From Lotus japonicus (lineage: Eukaryota; Streptophyta; Magnoliopsida; Fabales; Fabaceae): a stretch of DNA of 64,000 bases. This document shows positions 11,643-24,399 of this stretch, in pieces. Position 1 is the first letter of the stretch; each line of letters opens with the position of its first letter. Location: contig NC_080041.1 of assembly GCF_012489685.1 (NCBI RefSeq), forward strand, positions 108,407,760 through 108,471,759, in the 5' to 3' direction. Under the pieces are notes generated by a model. That model was not told where the DNA came from. It made no database searches and saw only the letters and a program-made list of their open reading frames with translations. The translations under genes were made by a program, and so were the position numbers.

Positions 11643-12473
11643 TTATGCATACAATTTGCCCATTAAGATTAGTGAAAAATTAAGATTATGTATGGACTTA
11701 TGAAGAAATACCACAACTTAGTGAACCTTAAGTAAAATTACAATCCCAAAATTTAAACATTCAAACAATATTGGCACTCCACATGCACTTTATTTTCACA
11801 TCACATTATATACCACAATCACTCCCCTGATTTCTTTTTCCTTTAAGTTATGTACATGGACTTGTGGAGAAATAAGACCACATTATTGAAGGAGAATTAA
11901 AATCATGTATGGACTTGTAGAGAGATATGATCACATCACAGAAGCATAATAATTGATAAAACAGGCCCCAAAATTAAAGTAACAACTGTCAAATCTCCAT
12001 CTACTCAATTGAGAAGGAAATTTCGTGTATCCATATTTTCATACTGAAAACAAAATGGGAGCAAGGGATTTGGCATATAATTTCAATCACCAACCAATGA
12101 AAGCAAAGGCACCACCTTCAGTGCAGGTGACCATAAATGCATTGTCATAAATCGCTTCCACTCTTGGTGTATGTATGCTTTGTACTACCATTTATTGGAC
12201 ATGGTTGGTTTGCACAGATCTTCACGCGTTAGTTGAACTCCACTTTAATATGGCCCGTTTGCTTATCTGTATCAATAAAATCAGTGTCAGCAATTTCCTC
12301 ACTCATCATTAATCAACCTTGTATATTCACACTACATAAGTAAAAAAGTCACTTAGTTTCCACTAATCTGTCACATTCTCATAATTGGTTCTACTTAAGG
12401 GAGTGTCATGGGCCTGAAAAAAATGGAAAGAATTTATTGAACATTACATTGTATAGTACTACTCCTTGACCTA
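11643..12473. other. upstream flank of the transporter gene, part 1
   Basis: AT-rich DNA with short local similarities (TGGACTTGTGGAGAAAT-like phrases near 11693, 11869 and 11929), suggesting old local duplications. No gene was recognised. Confidence 0.35.
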
Positions 12474-12575
12474 AGAGCATCTCCAATACACGGTTCTTAG
12501 TTCTTATTTTTGAGTTAAGAACTAAGAACTGAGTTTTTAACCATTAGAGGGGCTGACATTGAGTTCTTAGAGCAT
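12474..12575. mobile_element. fragment of a GAGCATCTCCAAT-type Tourist MITE
   Basis: Starts TAAGAGCATCTCCAATA and contains TTCTTAGTTCTTA and GAACTAAGAACT, as in the complete copy at 61289-61702. The right end is not intact. Confidence 0.6.
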
Positions 12576-13128
12576 CTTTATCCATCACATTCACTAGAGT
12601 GTCTACACTTCATTCTTTACAATTTTCCATAGTGCCACATAATCTAAACCACTTACTAATTTTTTTACTGCAACCCAAAAATTCTTAAAAGTTTCTCTTG
12701 TAGACCCGACAATCAACTAGATCATTATCGGTGATAAAATTCAATATCAAGTATTTAACGCAACTACATTCACATAAACTCGAATCCGAAACCAAAGATT
12801 GAATGTATATCTCTAAATCTCTAACTATGGGAGCATCCTCTATTTGGTGGATGCTTCTATGAGCTTTTGCTTCACATGCCCAAATTACCTTAAAATGAGA
12901 CTCTATCATCTATTCTATAACAGGAGCTACTAAAAATCTTCTCTCCATTAAGGAGGAGAGCAGATCCAACAGTGCTGTGTTGAAAACAGAAGTTGGTGGT
13001 GGCTTTAGTCCTCCAGTTCCACTCTTAACTTTGCTGAAGAGATCCATGACCTTGTACATGTTTGATGTGTTGCAAAACTGAAAGTTGAGTTTTTGTGCTA
13101 ACTATAGCACTGTATTGTGTTAGAGTGA
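12576..13128. other. proximal upstream region of the transporter gene
   Basis: About 550 nt directly before the transporter ATG should hold its promoter. No unambiguous TATA box could be chosen. The minus-strand ORF at 12685-12909 has no recognised domain. Confidence 0.35.
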
Positions 13129-16100
13129 ATGGATACCTCTGAGATCAAGTCACCTGAAGGCCCTCAACAGGGGACTCCAGGAAGCACCTCAATGAGCAGA
13201 AAGAAGCTTGGCATTTACTTCATTGAGTCTGAAGATAGAAGGATGGCATTTGGGCGTGGCTACACAGCAGGATCCACTCCGGTTGATATCCATGGCAAAT
13301 CCATTGTAGATCTTTCAAAAACGGGTGGTTGGATTGCTGCATTCTTTATTTTTGGTACAGATTATATACACAAATCCATATTAACTATACATTTATGTGT
13401 GTGCATTGCATGCACGTCCATTACCATTTTATCTTATTTGATTGATCAATGTCAGAATGATTGAATTGGCTTCACTTTCCTCATAATCAATTCTGAAAGG
13501 CAAAAGCTACTCACGGTAGCTTCTCCCCAGAATTGATCTCGGTATAGAATCAATTATACAATGATTTCCAAACATGCATCATCTCTTTAACACATTTTAT
13601 TGAACAAGAATACACATTTTTGTAAAATAGTATTCATATATGTTGTTTTTATCTCCTACAAATTTTTATACTCCTTCTTCCAATTAGACATGTTAATTTT
13701 ACTTAATATGTGTTAAATTTTATCCCATTTATCTCTTTGTGCAGGAAATGAAATGGCAGAAAGAATGGCTTATTTTGGCCTTTCAGTTAACATGGTGGCA
13801 TTCATGTTCTATGTGATGCATAGACCTTTCACAAGTTCCTCCAATGCAGTTAACAACTTCTTAGGGATATCACAAGCTTCCTCAGTGCTTGGTGGTTTTC
13901 TAGCAGATGCATATCTTGGACGGTACTGGACAATAGCTATCTTCACCACAATCTATCTAGCGGTAATGGACAGTATCTGAAATCTGAAATCTGAAATCTG
14001 AAAAAACATTGCTTGTTTATATGAAGTTAATCAAGTTATGATACAGTAATTATACTCACACATACAAACCATGCATACATCTAAAGCTAACAGACAACTC
14101 ATTTTTCTCTATATCTCTTTCTCCTATAATATATTACATTCATTACTTCTCTCTTTTTTCTTTCTTTCTCACTCCCGTTGTCTGTTGGATGTCTGCAGAG
14201 TGCGGAGTGTTTGTTGAATGTCTACCCTATGCAGATTTCTACAAATCATTTTCTTTTATGATAAGAGAAGCATAAATTTGTTTGATATATTTCAATTCTT
14301 TTGTTAACAGGGTCTAACAGGAATAACATTGTGTGCAACAATGAGCATTTTTGTACCAAACCAAGAAGAGTGTAGCCAACTTACTCTGCTTTTAGGACAA
14401 TGTGAGCCTGCAAAACCATGGCAAATGACCTACCTCTACACGGTTCTATACATCACTGCATTTGGAGCAGCAGGTATAAGGCCCTGTGTGTCTTCTTTTG
14501 GAGCTGACCAGTTTGATGAAAGGAGTAAGAACTACAAGGACCATCTTGATAGATTCTTCAACTTGTTCTATCTTTCTGTGACCGTTGGGGCAATTGTGGC
14601 GTTCACTGCAGTTGTTTATGTTCAGATGAAATTTGGATGGGGATCTGCTTTTGGTTCATTGGCCATTGCAATGGGTGTTTCTAACATGGTATTCTTCATT
14701 GGCACTCCCTTGTACAGGCACAGGTTGCCAGGAGGCAGCCCTCTAACTCGTGTTGCTCAAGTTTTGGTGGCTGCATTTCGAAAGAGAAAGGCTGCGTTTG
14801 TTAGCAGTGACTTTGTAGGCTTGTATGAGGTTCCCGGAAGACGCTCTGCTATCAAGGGGAGTGGCAAAATTGCTCACACTGATGATTTCAGGTGAGAGCC
14901 ATATTTGTATGCTAGGACAGTCATCACAAGTACTTTGATTTCCAAATGATCCTGAAATTATCTTAAGTTTACTTCATATAGTTCATACTTCATAGCATGT
15001 TTGGTTCCATGGTGAAAGTGAAGTTGATGAAATCATTCTATTAGCTTTTATGTGAACGTATTTTGTATTCTATGCAAATCTTGAAACTACATATCTACTT
15101 AATCTATCAACATTTGTGAGAAATCTTAGATAGCATTTAGCATGCAAACATTATAGAACAGAACAACTTGTTTCATTTTGCTTTTATTGATTCCATCTTT
15201 TTAAGTGGAGCCAAATATTGTAACGCTTACTTCTTTCTTTTTTAATCCTTTATATCAGGTTTCTTGACAAGGCAGCTCTGCAATTGAAAGAAGATGGTGC
15301 TAATCCAATTCCATGGAGGCTTTGCACTGTCACTCAAGTGGAAGAAGTGAAGATCCTCTTGAAACTCATTCCCATACCAGCTTGCACAATCATGCTCAAT
15401 GTGATCTTAACTGAGTTTCTAACCCTCTCAGTTCAGCAAGCATACACATTAAACACCCACTTGGGTCATTTGAAACTTCCAGTAACATGCATGCCTGTAT
15501 TCCCTGGACTCAGCATATTCCTCATATTATCCCTCTACTACCAAATTTTTGTCCCCCTCTTTAGAAGAATCACTGGTCACCCCCATGGTGCATCTCAACT
15601 TCAAAGGATAGGCATAGGCTTAGGAGTTTCTATCTTATCAGTGGCTTGGGCTGCAATCTTTGAGCGGTTTAGAAGAAACTATGCAATAGAACATGGGTTT
15701 GAGTTTAACTTTTTATCAGCAATGCCTAATTTGAGTGCATACTGGTTATTGATCCAGTACTGCCTCATTGGTGTGGCTGAAGTGTTTTGCATTGTTGGTT
15801 TGCTGGAATTTCTATATGAGGAAGCCCCTGATGCAATGAAGAGTATTGGTTCTGCTTATGCTGCTCTTGCTGGTGGATTAGGTTGTTTTGCAGCCACTAT
15901 CATAAACAGCATCATTAAATCTTTAACAGGTAAAGAAGGGAAAGAGTCTTGGTTGGCCCAAAACATTAACACTGGAAGATTTGACTACTTTTACTGGATT
16001 CTCACAGCTTTGAGCTTGGTCAATTTCTGCATCTTCATATACTCAACACATAGATACAAATACAGGACACAACAAGTTTATGAGATGGAGAAACATGATG

Positions 16101-16138
16101 TGGCAAACAATGTGAGCTCCACAAGAGTGGATAGCTAG
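13129..16138 (+). CDS. NPF6.1: NRT1/PTR-family (NPF) proton-coupled transporter, NPF6.1-like, four exons
   Basis: Exons 13129-13354, 13745-13962, 14311-14891 and 15259-16138 join to 1905 nt and 634 residues, close to the usual 580-630. The proton-coupling motif ExxER is present as EMAER (residues 78-82). The PTR2 signature GIRPCVSSFGADQFDE spans residues 203-218. Several hydrophobic segments typical of a 12-helix transporter follow, with a long central loop (about 290-340) and a charged C-terminal tail. It should be a membrane importer coupled to protons. NPF members carry nitrate, peptides or hormones, and the substrate cannot be read from the sequence. The subfamily 6.1 call rests on overall similarity and on synteny with its two neighbours. 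The start fits the conserved N-terminal region before KTGGWIAAFFIFGNEMAER. Confidence 0.93.
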
Positions 16139-17749
16139 CTGAATAGGAATAGATATGAACACAAAGTGTAGTCTCTGTTCCATTATATTGTTCCCTATAT
16201 ATTACCTTGATTTTATGATTATTTTGTTTTTAGTTACTATGGTGATCAATATATCTATGTGTGTGTTTGATTCCTCTAAAATGAAAGATGTGCATTAAAG
16301 TATGGAGTTGTAGTTGTCATCAATGGTTGAAATTCAACAGCTTCCTATTTTATTATAGAAATTTGTACTTACTCTTTAAAGTCTCATTTTCACCTTAAAG
16401 AATCAAATTTGCATCCATAATGGAGGACAGGAGGAGCTAACAATTTGAAACTTCCATTCTCAAATTTGCACTCAAAGCAACACAAACATGCATTCTATTA
16501 ACTATTGCATTATTCTAAGCAACACTAATTGTGTTTGGATTTAGTTTGTAAGTGTCTTTTGACTTGTGTTTAACCCTTAATCTATTCCCCCTTGACAAAA
16601 AAAAGTGTCTTCAACAAAAAAGAAGAAGGCAAGAGTGTAAGTAACATGTACTCTAACGAATCAAGGTCTTCTTCTCATGTGAAAATCTTGAAATTTCTAT
16701 GTGCATTTTTTTATATTTCTCTTATTAAAATTAACTAATCTATACAAGCTAATTAAATCAACAATTATTTTTGGAAAAAACATTTATTTAGAGACATTCA
16801 ATCTTTTATTTCACATCAAAACCATCTGTGATAAAGCAAACTAGCTAGATTATATATTGAAAAGAATCAAATCACTCTTTCACTACTTTTGCATCACAGC
16901 AAATAATTAACTGGCGAAGTCATACTTAGCTGCGACAAATTCTTGATCACCGCACATTATTTACAAAGTTGAAACTCAGTAAGAAGACTTTGAAATCAGA
17001 GGCATGTGTTTCTTGTCCAAAATCTTAATTATCATCAACTTTCTCTCTAAATTTGCATACATCCAAAAAGTGGTTACTAGTGAAAGAGACAAGTTCCCCC
17101 TTCATGATCAATATATATATATCGCTTACACCATCATGATTCACGAATCTTTCTATGTGTACACGATGACATGTATTAATTTGTCTCACGCATTATTGGA
17201 TTGTAAAGGATTAATTTCTTATTCACTAATATTTTCAGTTTCATCATCCATTTTCACCTTCATCAATGAGAAAGAACTAAAATATAACAAAAGCAAGAGA
17301 TATAATAAGTTATAAATCAACGTTTGCATAAAATATTCTTTTAGATTATTGTGTTAGCATCTAAAAATTTGTAATGATTACTTTGATAGTTGAAAAGACA
17401 AATTAATCGTAGTATAGAGACTAATTAATTGTGAGCATGCCAGTCGAAATACATGAATAGTTGTTGGCACGATAAAATAGAAGAGCTGAACGGTTAATCA
17501 TGCATCTGGACATGATTTGGACATGGTTTCTAGTTTTTTTTACTGATTTTTTAATCAAAAACCGTAAAAAATTGAATGGAAGCTGACGGAAAACCAAAAC
17601 TGCAACAATTAGTAAATGTGATGGACGTTGTAGGCTAATAAACTCCATGAGGGATCAGAACTGCCAAATCCTAATAAGTGAGGAACAAAAGTTCTATTAA
17701 GCCTACTTTTTTTTCTATCTCTTTCTTTCTTTTATTACATCACCCATCA
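16139..17749. other. spacer after the transporter gene
   Basis: AT-rich DNA that includes the transporter 3' UTR. Short ORFs at 17004-17315 and 17421-17648 lack codon structure or known domains. Nothing else was recognised. Confidence 0.4.
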
Positions 17750-19947
17750 TTTCTTTCAGGGTTAATTATGTTTTGGTCCCTATACTTTGAGCAAGTTTTG
17801 ATTTTCGTCTCTCAATAGAAAATCTTTCAAAATGCATCCCTTAATAAGGGGAAATAACCAGACATCGTCCTCGCCAAAAAAAGGATCTCCGATAACTTGC
17901 CAGGTGTGTAGCGGTGTTGACATAGCACGCCATGTGTTTAAATGAGAGACCAAAATCAATTTTTTCTTTAATTAGGGACCTAACCTAAACTTTGCCTATT
18001 AAAAAAATTAATAATTTATTAATCCTAAATCATTCATCTGTCTTCAACTTCATCTCAACCTAGAATCTTCTCCACTCCAAAAACACAAATTTTCAATATC
18101 TTCATCATCAAACAACAATGCTTCTTCATCTTCATCATCAAACAACAACCATTCACTATAAACCCAACAACACCACACCCAAATTCAATCACAAAAGCTA
18201 GATTATTTTATTGAAATTTCCTTCTCTACCACAAAATCCCCCAACCCAGCCACAAATCCCACAAACCACAAACCCAAATATCTTTCTTTCACACACCTTC
18301 TTCTCTCGTCATCAACTTCACACACCTTTTGGGTCGCCTTAACGCTGATCTGATTCCGAAAGAATGGAAGAAGAGTCACACCCACCGCAACCCCTAATCC
18401 AGTCGCACCCAAATCGAGCCACCCCAACCCAGATCGAGAGACAAGGAAGAAAGGTAGAAAGATTTTTGGTTCATCATCCCCCAACCCAGCCCTAACCCAG
18501 ATCTTGCCACACCCAGATCTATAGAATGTTGGTTTGTCATCGCAAAGAGGGAGTTTCAATACAGATGCGGATTCATCTTCTACTAGGGTTCCGGTGGTTT
18601 CTAGGTTGGGTGGGGATTGGAGTTTCAATACAAACCTCCAAGGGCTAGGGCTTCTTCTTCTGGCCATGAGATCCAGAAATCAAGGCAAATCGAACAGAGC
18701 CATGAAGAAGAAAGAAAGAAGAAGAATGAAGTTTCTGGGTTTCTGAACGAAGAGAAGGAGAATGGTAGGGGATTGGGTTTGCGGTGAGGTGGAGGATAGG
18801 GATGTGGGTGGCGGGGGTGAGGGTGAGGAGGGTGGTTGGAGGATACGTGAGAAGTATGAAGGAGGACGAGAATTGGGTAAAGGGTAGTTCTTAGAGTTTC
18901 AATGTGTGTTTGGATTTAGGGAAGAACAAGGTCATCCTTTGGATTGTTGAGTGAAATTTGGAAATTTGGGTTGCTTTTTTTTTTTTATTGAAATTTGGGG
19001 TTTGATGATTGATGAAGAAATTTGGGAACATGCTTGTTTGATGAAGATGAAGTGTGTGGATTCATGATTTAATTTTCCAGCTATATATATAATATGAATA
19101 GGTAAATTCATGAGAACAACCCTCTCACAATTAGGACAAATCAATAAAAATTCACCAATTAAAACCACCCCAAAGACCACACCTAGGGAACGTGCCTCAT
19201 TAAACCTTCATAGGAAAATCTCAGTTGGATAAAAACCTAGTGAAGAAAAAAGAGTACAACATCCCCAAGAAGTGTCTTTGAGTCATACCAGGCACAATAA
19301 GTAACCAATACAATAAAATATGAAAACCCAAATTTAACCACAATAAGTCAATTATGAAACAACCCTAAATACAACACTGAAACAACCCAAACAAAAAGAA
19401 AACAGCCCAAACCACAAAGAAATAAAGGCTCAAGATGACCCATACTTATTTAGATGAATACGTTTGAGGTGCTGCACACACCCCTCAATGTCTCCTCATC
19501 GGAACATTCTCAAACAATTCCCAGATCCTTACCAACCGTTCATATCTCACGTGCTCGCTCATAAACACAATCCTGGGACTGAGAAGACGTCATATCAACA
19601 GGATCCACCCTACCAGACGCAAATCCGGACACATCCGATGCCACTACGGCATCAGAACCAACAACCTGAAGCCCTTATTTTTTCCTACTCCGCTTTGCGA
19701 CTTTCTTGGGCCAACCTCTTTTTTTCCAATATACACACCTGGGCCCTTAACGAGTTCCTTCTCCACATAAGGACAACAGGAAAGAGGCTCAAACCGAGAG
19801 AAAATCACATCGAGGGGAATCAACGAGGAAACGCCATGGTCTGACACTATACGTTCATCGAGTCAATCTGCAGATCATCCAAAACTGTTGTCTCAGAAGC
19901 AACATGATCATGAACCAACGTAGGATCTAAACCATAAGCTAAATCAG

Positions 19948-21306
19948 TGTTGAAAGGTTTTTACCACTCTACTCTTGAATCCCTTTCAAGATTCAATTGT
20001 AGTATAGCAAAGGGTTATATCATATCCACAGGGAATTGGAAATACAACGTCGTTCTTTAGCAAAATCGCATAAGCAATAGATTCACAAATTTTGTTTGGA
20101 GATTGTTCTTAACAAGCAACTAATAGCACATGTAAAAGCGAATAAGCGGAAGTTTAAACGGATTGAAAACAATTAGAGAAAACTGTTGGAATTGGAATTC
20201 ACCGATTGACTTTACGCACTCTAAGACTTCACACATAAATCTTGTCCTATGATTGGTTGCATCACACCATTTCTTATCTTGCTACACGGTCTCCCTATGC
20301 GAAGATTATCGTCTTCCTAAGTTAACCCTCGATCTCTTGATTGATTAACAAAGCAAGAAGCATTAAGCATAGGTGTTATTTTGACTAATGATCCAATCCT
20401 ATCTCTAGATCTTAGATTCATTAGATGATATTCACCTAGATCAGATTCAATTAGCTAGTTCTCACTAAACTTATCAAATCCATTTTCATGTCTTAGATGA
20501 TCAAGCTAAAACAAGCATTAAGAACAAAGTAAAATCATTGAAACCATAAATAAAAACAAAGATTCATATATATAGATCAAAGTGAGTGCATAAAGAAAAA
20601 ATGCTACAACCAATCCCAACAAAAAGAGCTTAGCTATCCATTTTCATGGATGCTCAAAAGCTTACAAAGAAAAACAATGAAGAAGATGATGATCGGCGGC
20701 GATGCGGCGTCCTCAGCGTGTCTCCAGCTCAACGGACAATCAACCGGCCTCAAAACTCCTTCATTTTCTCCTTGGGACGAGCTCTAGTAGTTCTCTTATC
20801 TTTCTCTATGTCTCAATCTGATTTTCTAACTCTGGATCCCTTTCTGTCTGCTGAAGCCGCCCTTTTTATACTGTTTTTACGAACAGGGCGCTCAGCCCCC
20901 AGTTACTTCAGACTTGGGTTTCCTTCTTTTGTGCATGGGGCGCTCAGCCCCTCCTTTTGGGTGCTCAGCCTTGTGTAGTCAGAAATCTGGACCTTGAGGG
21001 CTCAGCCCCTCAAGTTGGGCGCTCAGCCCTGGGTAGTCAGGGTTATGAGCTTTGAGGGCTGGGTGGGAAAATGAATGGGCTGAGCGGGGAAACTAAGGAT
21101 ATTTCAGAAAATCCATATTCATTCCAGATCTTTGACCCTGCAATTAGATTTGAACTAAAATATACATTAAAATCAATCTAAGTTCAATTTTGACAAGTTT
21201 ATAACTTCTAAACATGAAGAGAGTTAATCTACAAGCTTTTTCAAATAATTTCACAAGATAAGTGCCTAAAACATACTAGAAAACATGGTAAAATTGGCAC
21301 TTATCA
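19948..21306 (-). mobile_element. solo LTR, 1.36 kb, with 5-bp TSD, inside LINE B
   Basis: ATCAG occurs at 19943-19947 and again at 21307-21311, immediately outside termini TGTTGAAAGG and ACTTATCA. These are TG..CA ends typical of an LTR. Read on the minus strand it starts TGATAAGTGCCAATTTTACC. No internal retroelement region is present, so it arose by LTR-LTR recombination. Inside, around 20884-21090, the phrase GGGCGCTCAGCCC and variants recur several times. An ORF at 20646-20978 lies in the LTR and shows no domain. Confidence 0.8.
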
Positions 21307-21642
21307 ATCAGCACCCAAACTTGTATCCATAGAGCACTCAATCTCCATAGCAGAACCACTAGCATCAATAACATCACCTGGGAGAAAAAGAACATCACGT
21401 ATCTCCAATGAAGTATAATCTCAAATCCCCACGACGCTAAGCATCTGTTCTAGCCTCAAAATCCTTCAGCACGGCATAGGTAGCCAAACCCCATAAGTAG
21501 TTCAATCTAATATATCTAACATAACCGAAGAATCAGGCCCTACAAAAAACTTTACCTCACCATCAATAGTAAACTGATACGAATCACCTACACCTCGAAC
21601 TAAGCGCAAATCAACCTGAGACTTCTCAAATAACGCCAAACC

Positions 21643-22002
21643 CTAAGAACCATCATCCTCATTCCTCGAAGAGTTACCATCTGCATCAGTCAAAGATACC
21701 ATCAGTTTATTAGATACTCCAGAAACACCTTTACTAGCGCAAGTTTCCAGAAAAAGAAATGCATCTGAAATCCGCTCCTCTAAAACCAAAGGCCTAGCCA
21801 CTGAAATCACTGTCATTTCTCCTTCAGAACCCGATGAAGAAAAGGAACCAAACCCATACGACGCCCCACATAAAGAGCCTGACATAACCTTCGTAGGCTC
21901 GCCACCAATCCTCAATTATGTCGCAATCATAGTTGACTCACTAACTACTTCCATCCCTGTAGAATTAAGTTTGTGTTTCCATTTGAAAGGATAACGAGCC
22001 AT
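21643..22002 (-). pseudogene. LINE ORF1 remnant
   Basis: The minus-strand frame starts MARYPFKWKHKLN and runs into an in-frame TAA. It then reopens with GSLCGASYGFGSFSSSGSEG until about 21643. It looks like the N-terminal region of a plant L1 ORF1, but the family match is inferred from context and not from a clear domain. Confidence 0.45.
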
Positions 22003-22394
22003 AGACACCGAACCTTGAATTCCTCACACGCTTTGGCCGCTGTTGAATTTTTTTTTTTAAATGAAATGAATATATAATATAAGCTAGAGTCAAAAAAGAC
22101 TCAAGTCAAGAACCAAATACAAAAGATCAGTCTGAATCAACATATACACCCTGAGCTTTGCTAAGAACCCACCACCAACCCGCAGAATGACCAAAACAAA
22201 ATCCCAAGAAAGAGCCTCATTAAAACCTTACTTGGAAAAACCCAGTGGGATAAAAACCAAGCAAGGAAAAAGAGTACCACAATCTTGGGAAAGCCATTCT
22301 GCTACTAATAAAAAACCAATAAATCAAATTTTGTACAAGCTCAGGTACCATGTAGCAAAATACGGACAACACAGCTACATCAAAACAAGAAAAA

Positions 22395-22800
22395 CAGCTA
22401 AGTCGTGCACCAGCAGCAACAGGTAAATTCGTGTAACAGCAAACAGCAACAACGCAACAGGCAAAACAGCAACCAATAACAGCAACATCAGCCTCCATTT
22501 TCGAGTAGCAACAGCAACGACAATTAACAGCAACAGCAAAACAGCAGCCACATTCATACAGCAACAACAGCAACAGCACATATCAGCAACAACACATATC
22601 AGCAACAGCACATATCAGCAACAGCAACGACAGCACCGGCACATATCAGTAACAGCAATGACAGCACCAGCAACAGCATCAACAAAACAACATCAACATC
22701 ACCTATTAGCAATAGCAATGACAGCACCAGCAACAACAGAAAAACAGTGATTCTAACCAGCGGTAACAACAAACGCAGCAATGCCAGCACTAACAGGTAA
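22395..22800. repeat. CAACAG/CACATATCAGCAACAG-rich low-complexity tract in the LINE A 3' region
   Basis: Roughly 400 bp of irregular CAACAG, AGCAACGACAGCACC and CACATATCAGCAAC units. Read on the minus strand they create poly-Leu/Val ORFs that should not be taken as genes. Confidence 0.75.
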
Positions 22801-22872
22801 ACAATTCCATGTCTCCCTTCTACCTGCAACCAAAAATATAAATCCAAAGAAAGACACCTTACACCAACACAA

Positions 22873-24176
22873 TTAGTGTCCTAAATAGACCCAAACCGGC
22901 TCCTCCCTAGAGCAACCTTGCTTAGCCAACTCATCCGCCTCCGCATTCCCTTCCCTCAAAATATAATTTACCCCAATACATGACACTAGCGGCATAAAAA
23001 AATCAATCATGTTCAACTCATTTGTAAGCTTCCAAGGTCTCATTTTTTCGCCTCTTACCCAACCAATAGCTAAGGTAGAATCACTTTCAACCTCCACTGA
23101 AGATACCAAAAACTGTTGACAAAATAAGATAGCATAAAGAATAGCAAGCACCTCCGCCTCATCAGCACGCTGGACCTCAATTTTTCCGGGAAACTTTCCA
23201 ATCACTACCCCGCCCCATTCCTCAAAATACCTCCGATACCAGCACCCCCAGATTGAAAAGACCCATCAACATTAAACTTGAGAGTCATACCTTGGGGAGG
23301 TTTCCAAGGCACAATAGGACGTACACCTTCTTTGCTCTGAATATCTATATTTGTAAAGCCTCTTGCAAATTGATCCGCCCCATAAGGACATTCCTTCCAC
23401 CAAGCCTTTATCCATGTAAATAGCATAAACAAATGGGACTCCCATACCTCATCGACAGCATAAGGTAGATTAGTAAAAACCACATTGTTTCTAGCCAGCC
23501 ACACAACCCAACAGAGAGCATACGGTATCAAGTCCCATAAGATAATTGTTGTGGTTCTACGAAGAGACCTCCATTCTGCCAAACACCCCGGGATAGAGTC
23601 AGGCACCACCCACCAAGCACCTTCTTTGTGTAATACATTTACCCACAACTGCCAAACCTTAGGACAATGCAAGAAAAGTTGGGCAGCCGTTTCAGGTGCA
23701 GCCAAGCACAATGCACAAGTCGCTCCATCTTCCAATGCCACACCAGGGCGCCTCAGATTTTCTTTAGTAGCGATCCTGTTCTTCTGAACCTGCCATAAAA
23801 ATAGAGTAATTTTTTATGGTAAAATTGGCCTTAAAACATTCGGTACTGACCATCCGTCCTCCGTGAGCCACCTCGCCTCAACAACTGCACATAGAGATTT
23901 CACACTAAACATTCCCATATTATCATGCTTCCAGATCATACAATCAACCTCCGCATGCACGCCCTGTTTGGGAACCATTTGTTGGAGAACATGGAGTAAG
24001 TCATCATATTGTTGTCATTCCCAACCCAAAAAGTGTCGCACAAAGGAGAGGTCCCATACCCACTTGTGACCATCCACCACTCCACATTCCATGACTGTTG
24101 CTCTCTTAGGTGATGCTAGAGCAAAAACACGTGGAAACACAAGCCGGAATGGACCTGAACCAGCCCAATGATCTAA
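22873..24176 (-). pseudogene. LINE ORF2 C-terminal part: zinc-binding region and RNase H
   Basis: The minus-strand frames read a tail region (DGHKWVWDLSFVRHFLGWE), then a zf-RVT-like motif (CALCLAAPETAAQLFLHC), then an RNase H domain. The RNase H has first acidic site NVDGSFQSGGAG, ESDSTLAIGW and final site EGNAEADELAKQG. The frame shifts near 23205 and again upstream of 23741, and reverse transcriptase is missing, so the copy is dead. Confidence 0.75.
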
Positions 24177-24399
24177 ATAAAGGAAAAAAATTATTTTGGT
24201 CCCCAATTTAAACACGTGGCATGCCACATTAACACCATACACACCTTGCAAGTTACTAGAGAACATTTTTTCCGGCGAGGACGATTTTCGACTATTTCCT
24301 GTTGTTCAGGGATAAATTTTGGAAGATTTTTCGGTGATGGATGAAAATTAAAACTCATCAAAGTATAAGGACCAAAAACATATTTATCCCTTTCATTTA

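Larger units (their letters stand above)
19085..22046 (-). mobile_element. L1-type LINE remnant B (ORF1 region and 3' UTR)
   Basis: Reading on the minus strand, an ORF1-like region (about 22040 to 21307, resuming 19947 to about 19440) leads into a 3' segment. That segment has the motif AACCTAGTGAAG..AAAGAGTAC (plus-strand view, 19228-19257), which is shared with LINE A. ORF2 is missing, so this copy is internally deleted. A solo LTR splits it. The exact borders are approximate. Confidence 0.55.
22048..24176 (-). mobile_element. L1-type LINE A, 5'-truncated, with poly(A) end
   Basis: The minus-strand copy runs from an abrupt 5' end inside ORF2 (near the right MULE TIR) to a poly(A) tract at 22049-22059 (seen as poly-T on the plus strand). 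It carries the end of ORF2 (zinc finger and RNase H), then a CAA/CAG-rich segment, then a 3' UTR with the motif CCTTACTTGGAAAAACCCAG (plus strand, 22225 on). A full L1 is about 6 kb, so this is the last third. Confidence 0.75.
17759..24390. mobile_element. MULE-type element with long TIRs, filled by nested retroelements
   Basis: The left end (from GGGTTAATTATGTTTTGGTC) and the right end read in reverse (GGGATAAATATGTTTTTGGTC) match as inverted repeats for about 200 bp, to about 17980 and 24170. Candidate 9-bp TSDs TTTCTTTCA and TTTCATTTA agree at 7 of 9. A further pair of inverted segments lies around 18050-18150 and 18960-19080 (CTTCATCTTCATCA type). The original element therefore probably comprised 17759 to about 19085 plus about 24177-24390 (near 1.5 kb), and the middle was inserted later. 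No MULE transposase was seen. Confidence 0.75.

Noticed and set aside
17004..17315. 103-residue ORF downstream of the transporter
   Set aside because: AT-rich, no domain, no splice context; likely chance.
18203..18746. Overlapping ORFs on both strands (154 and 70 residues)
   Set aside because: They lie inside the MULE-type element, overlap in opposite directions and show no domain. Their composition follows repeated CTTCATC-type DNA.
20646..20978. 110-residue ORF
   Set aside because: It lies wholly within the solo LTR, where coding is not expected.
22220..22847. Leu-rich minus-strand ORFs that look like membrane proteins
   Set aside because: They are produced by the CAACAG-type low-complexity tract of a LINE 3' region.
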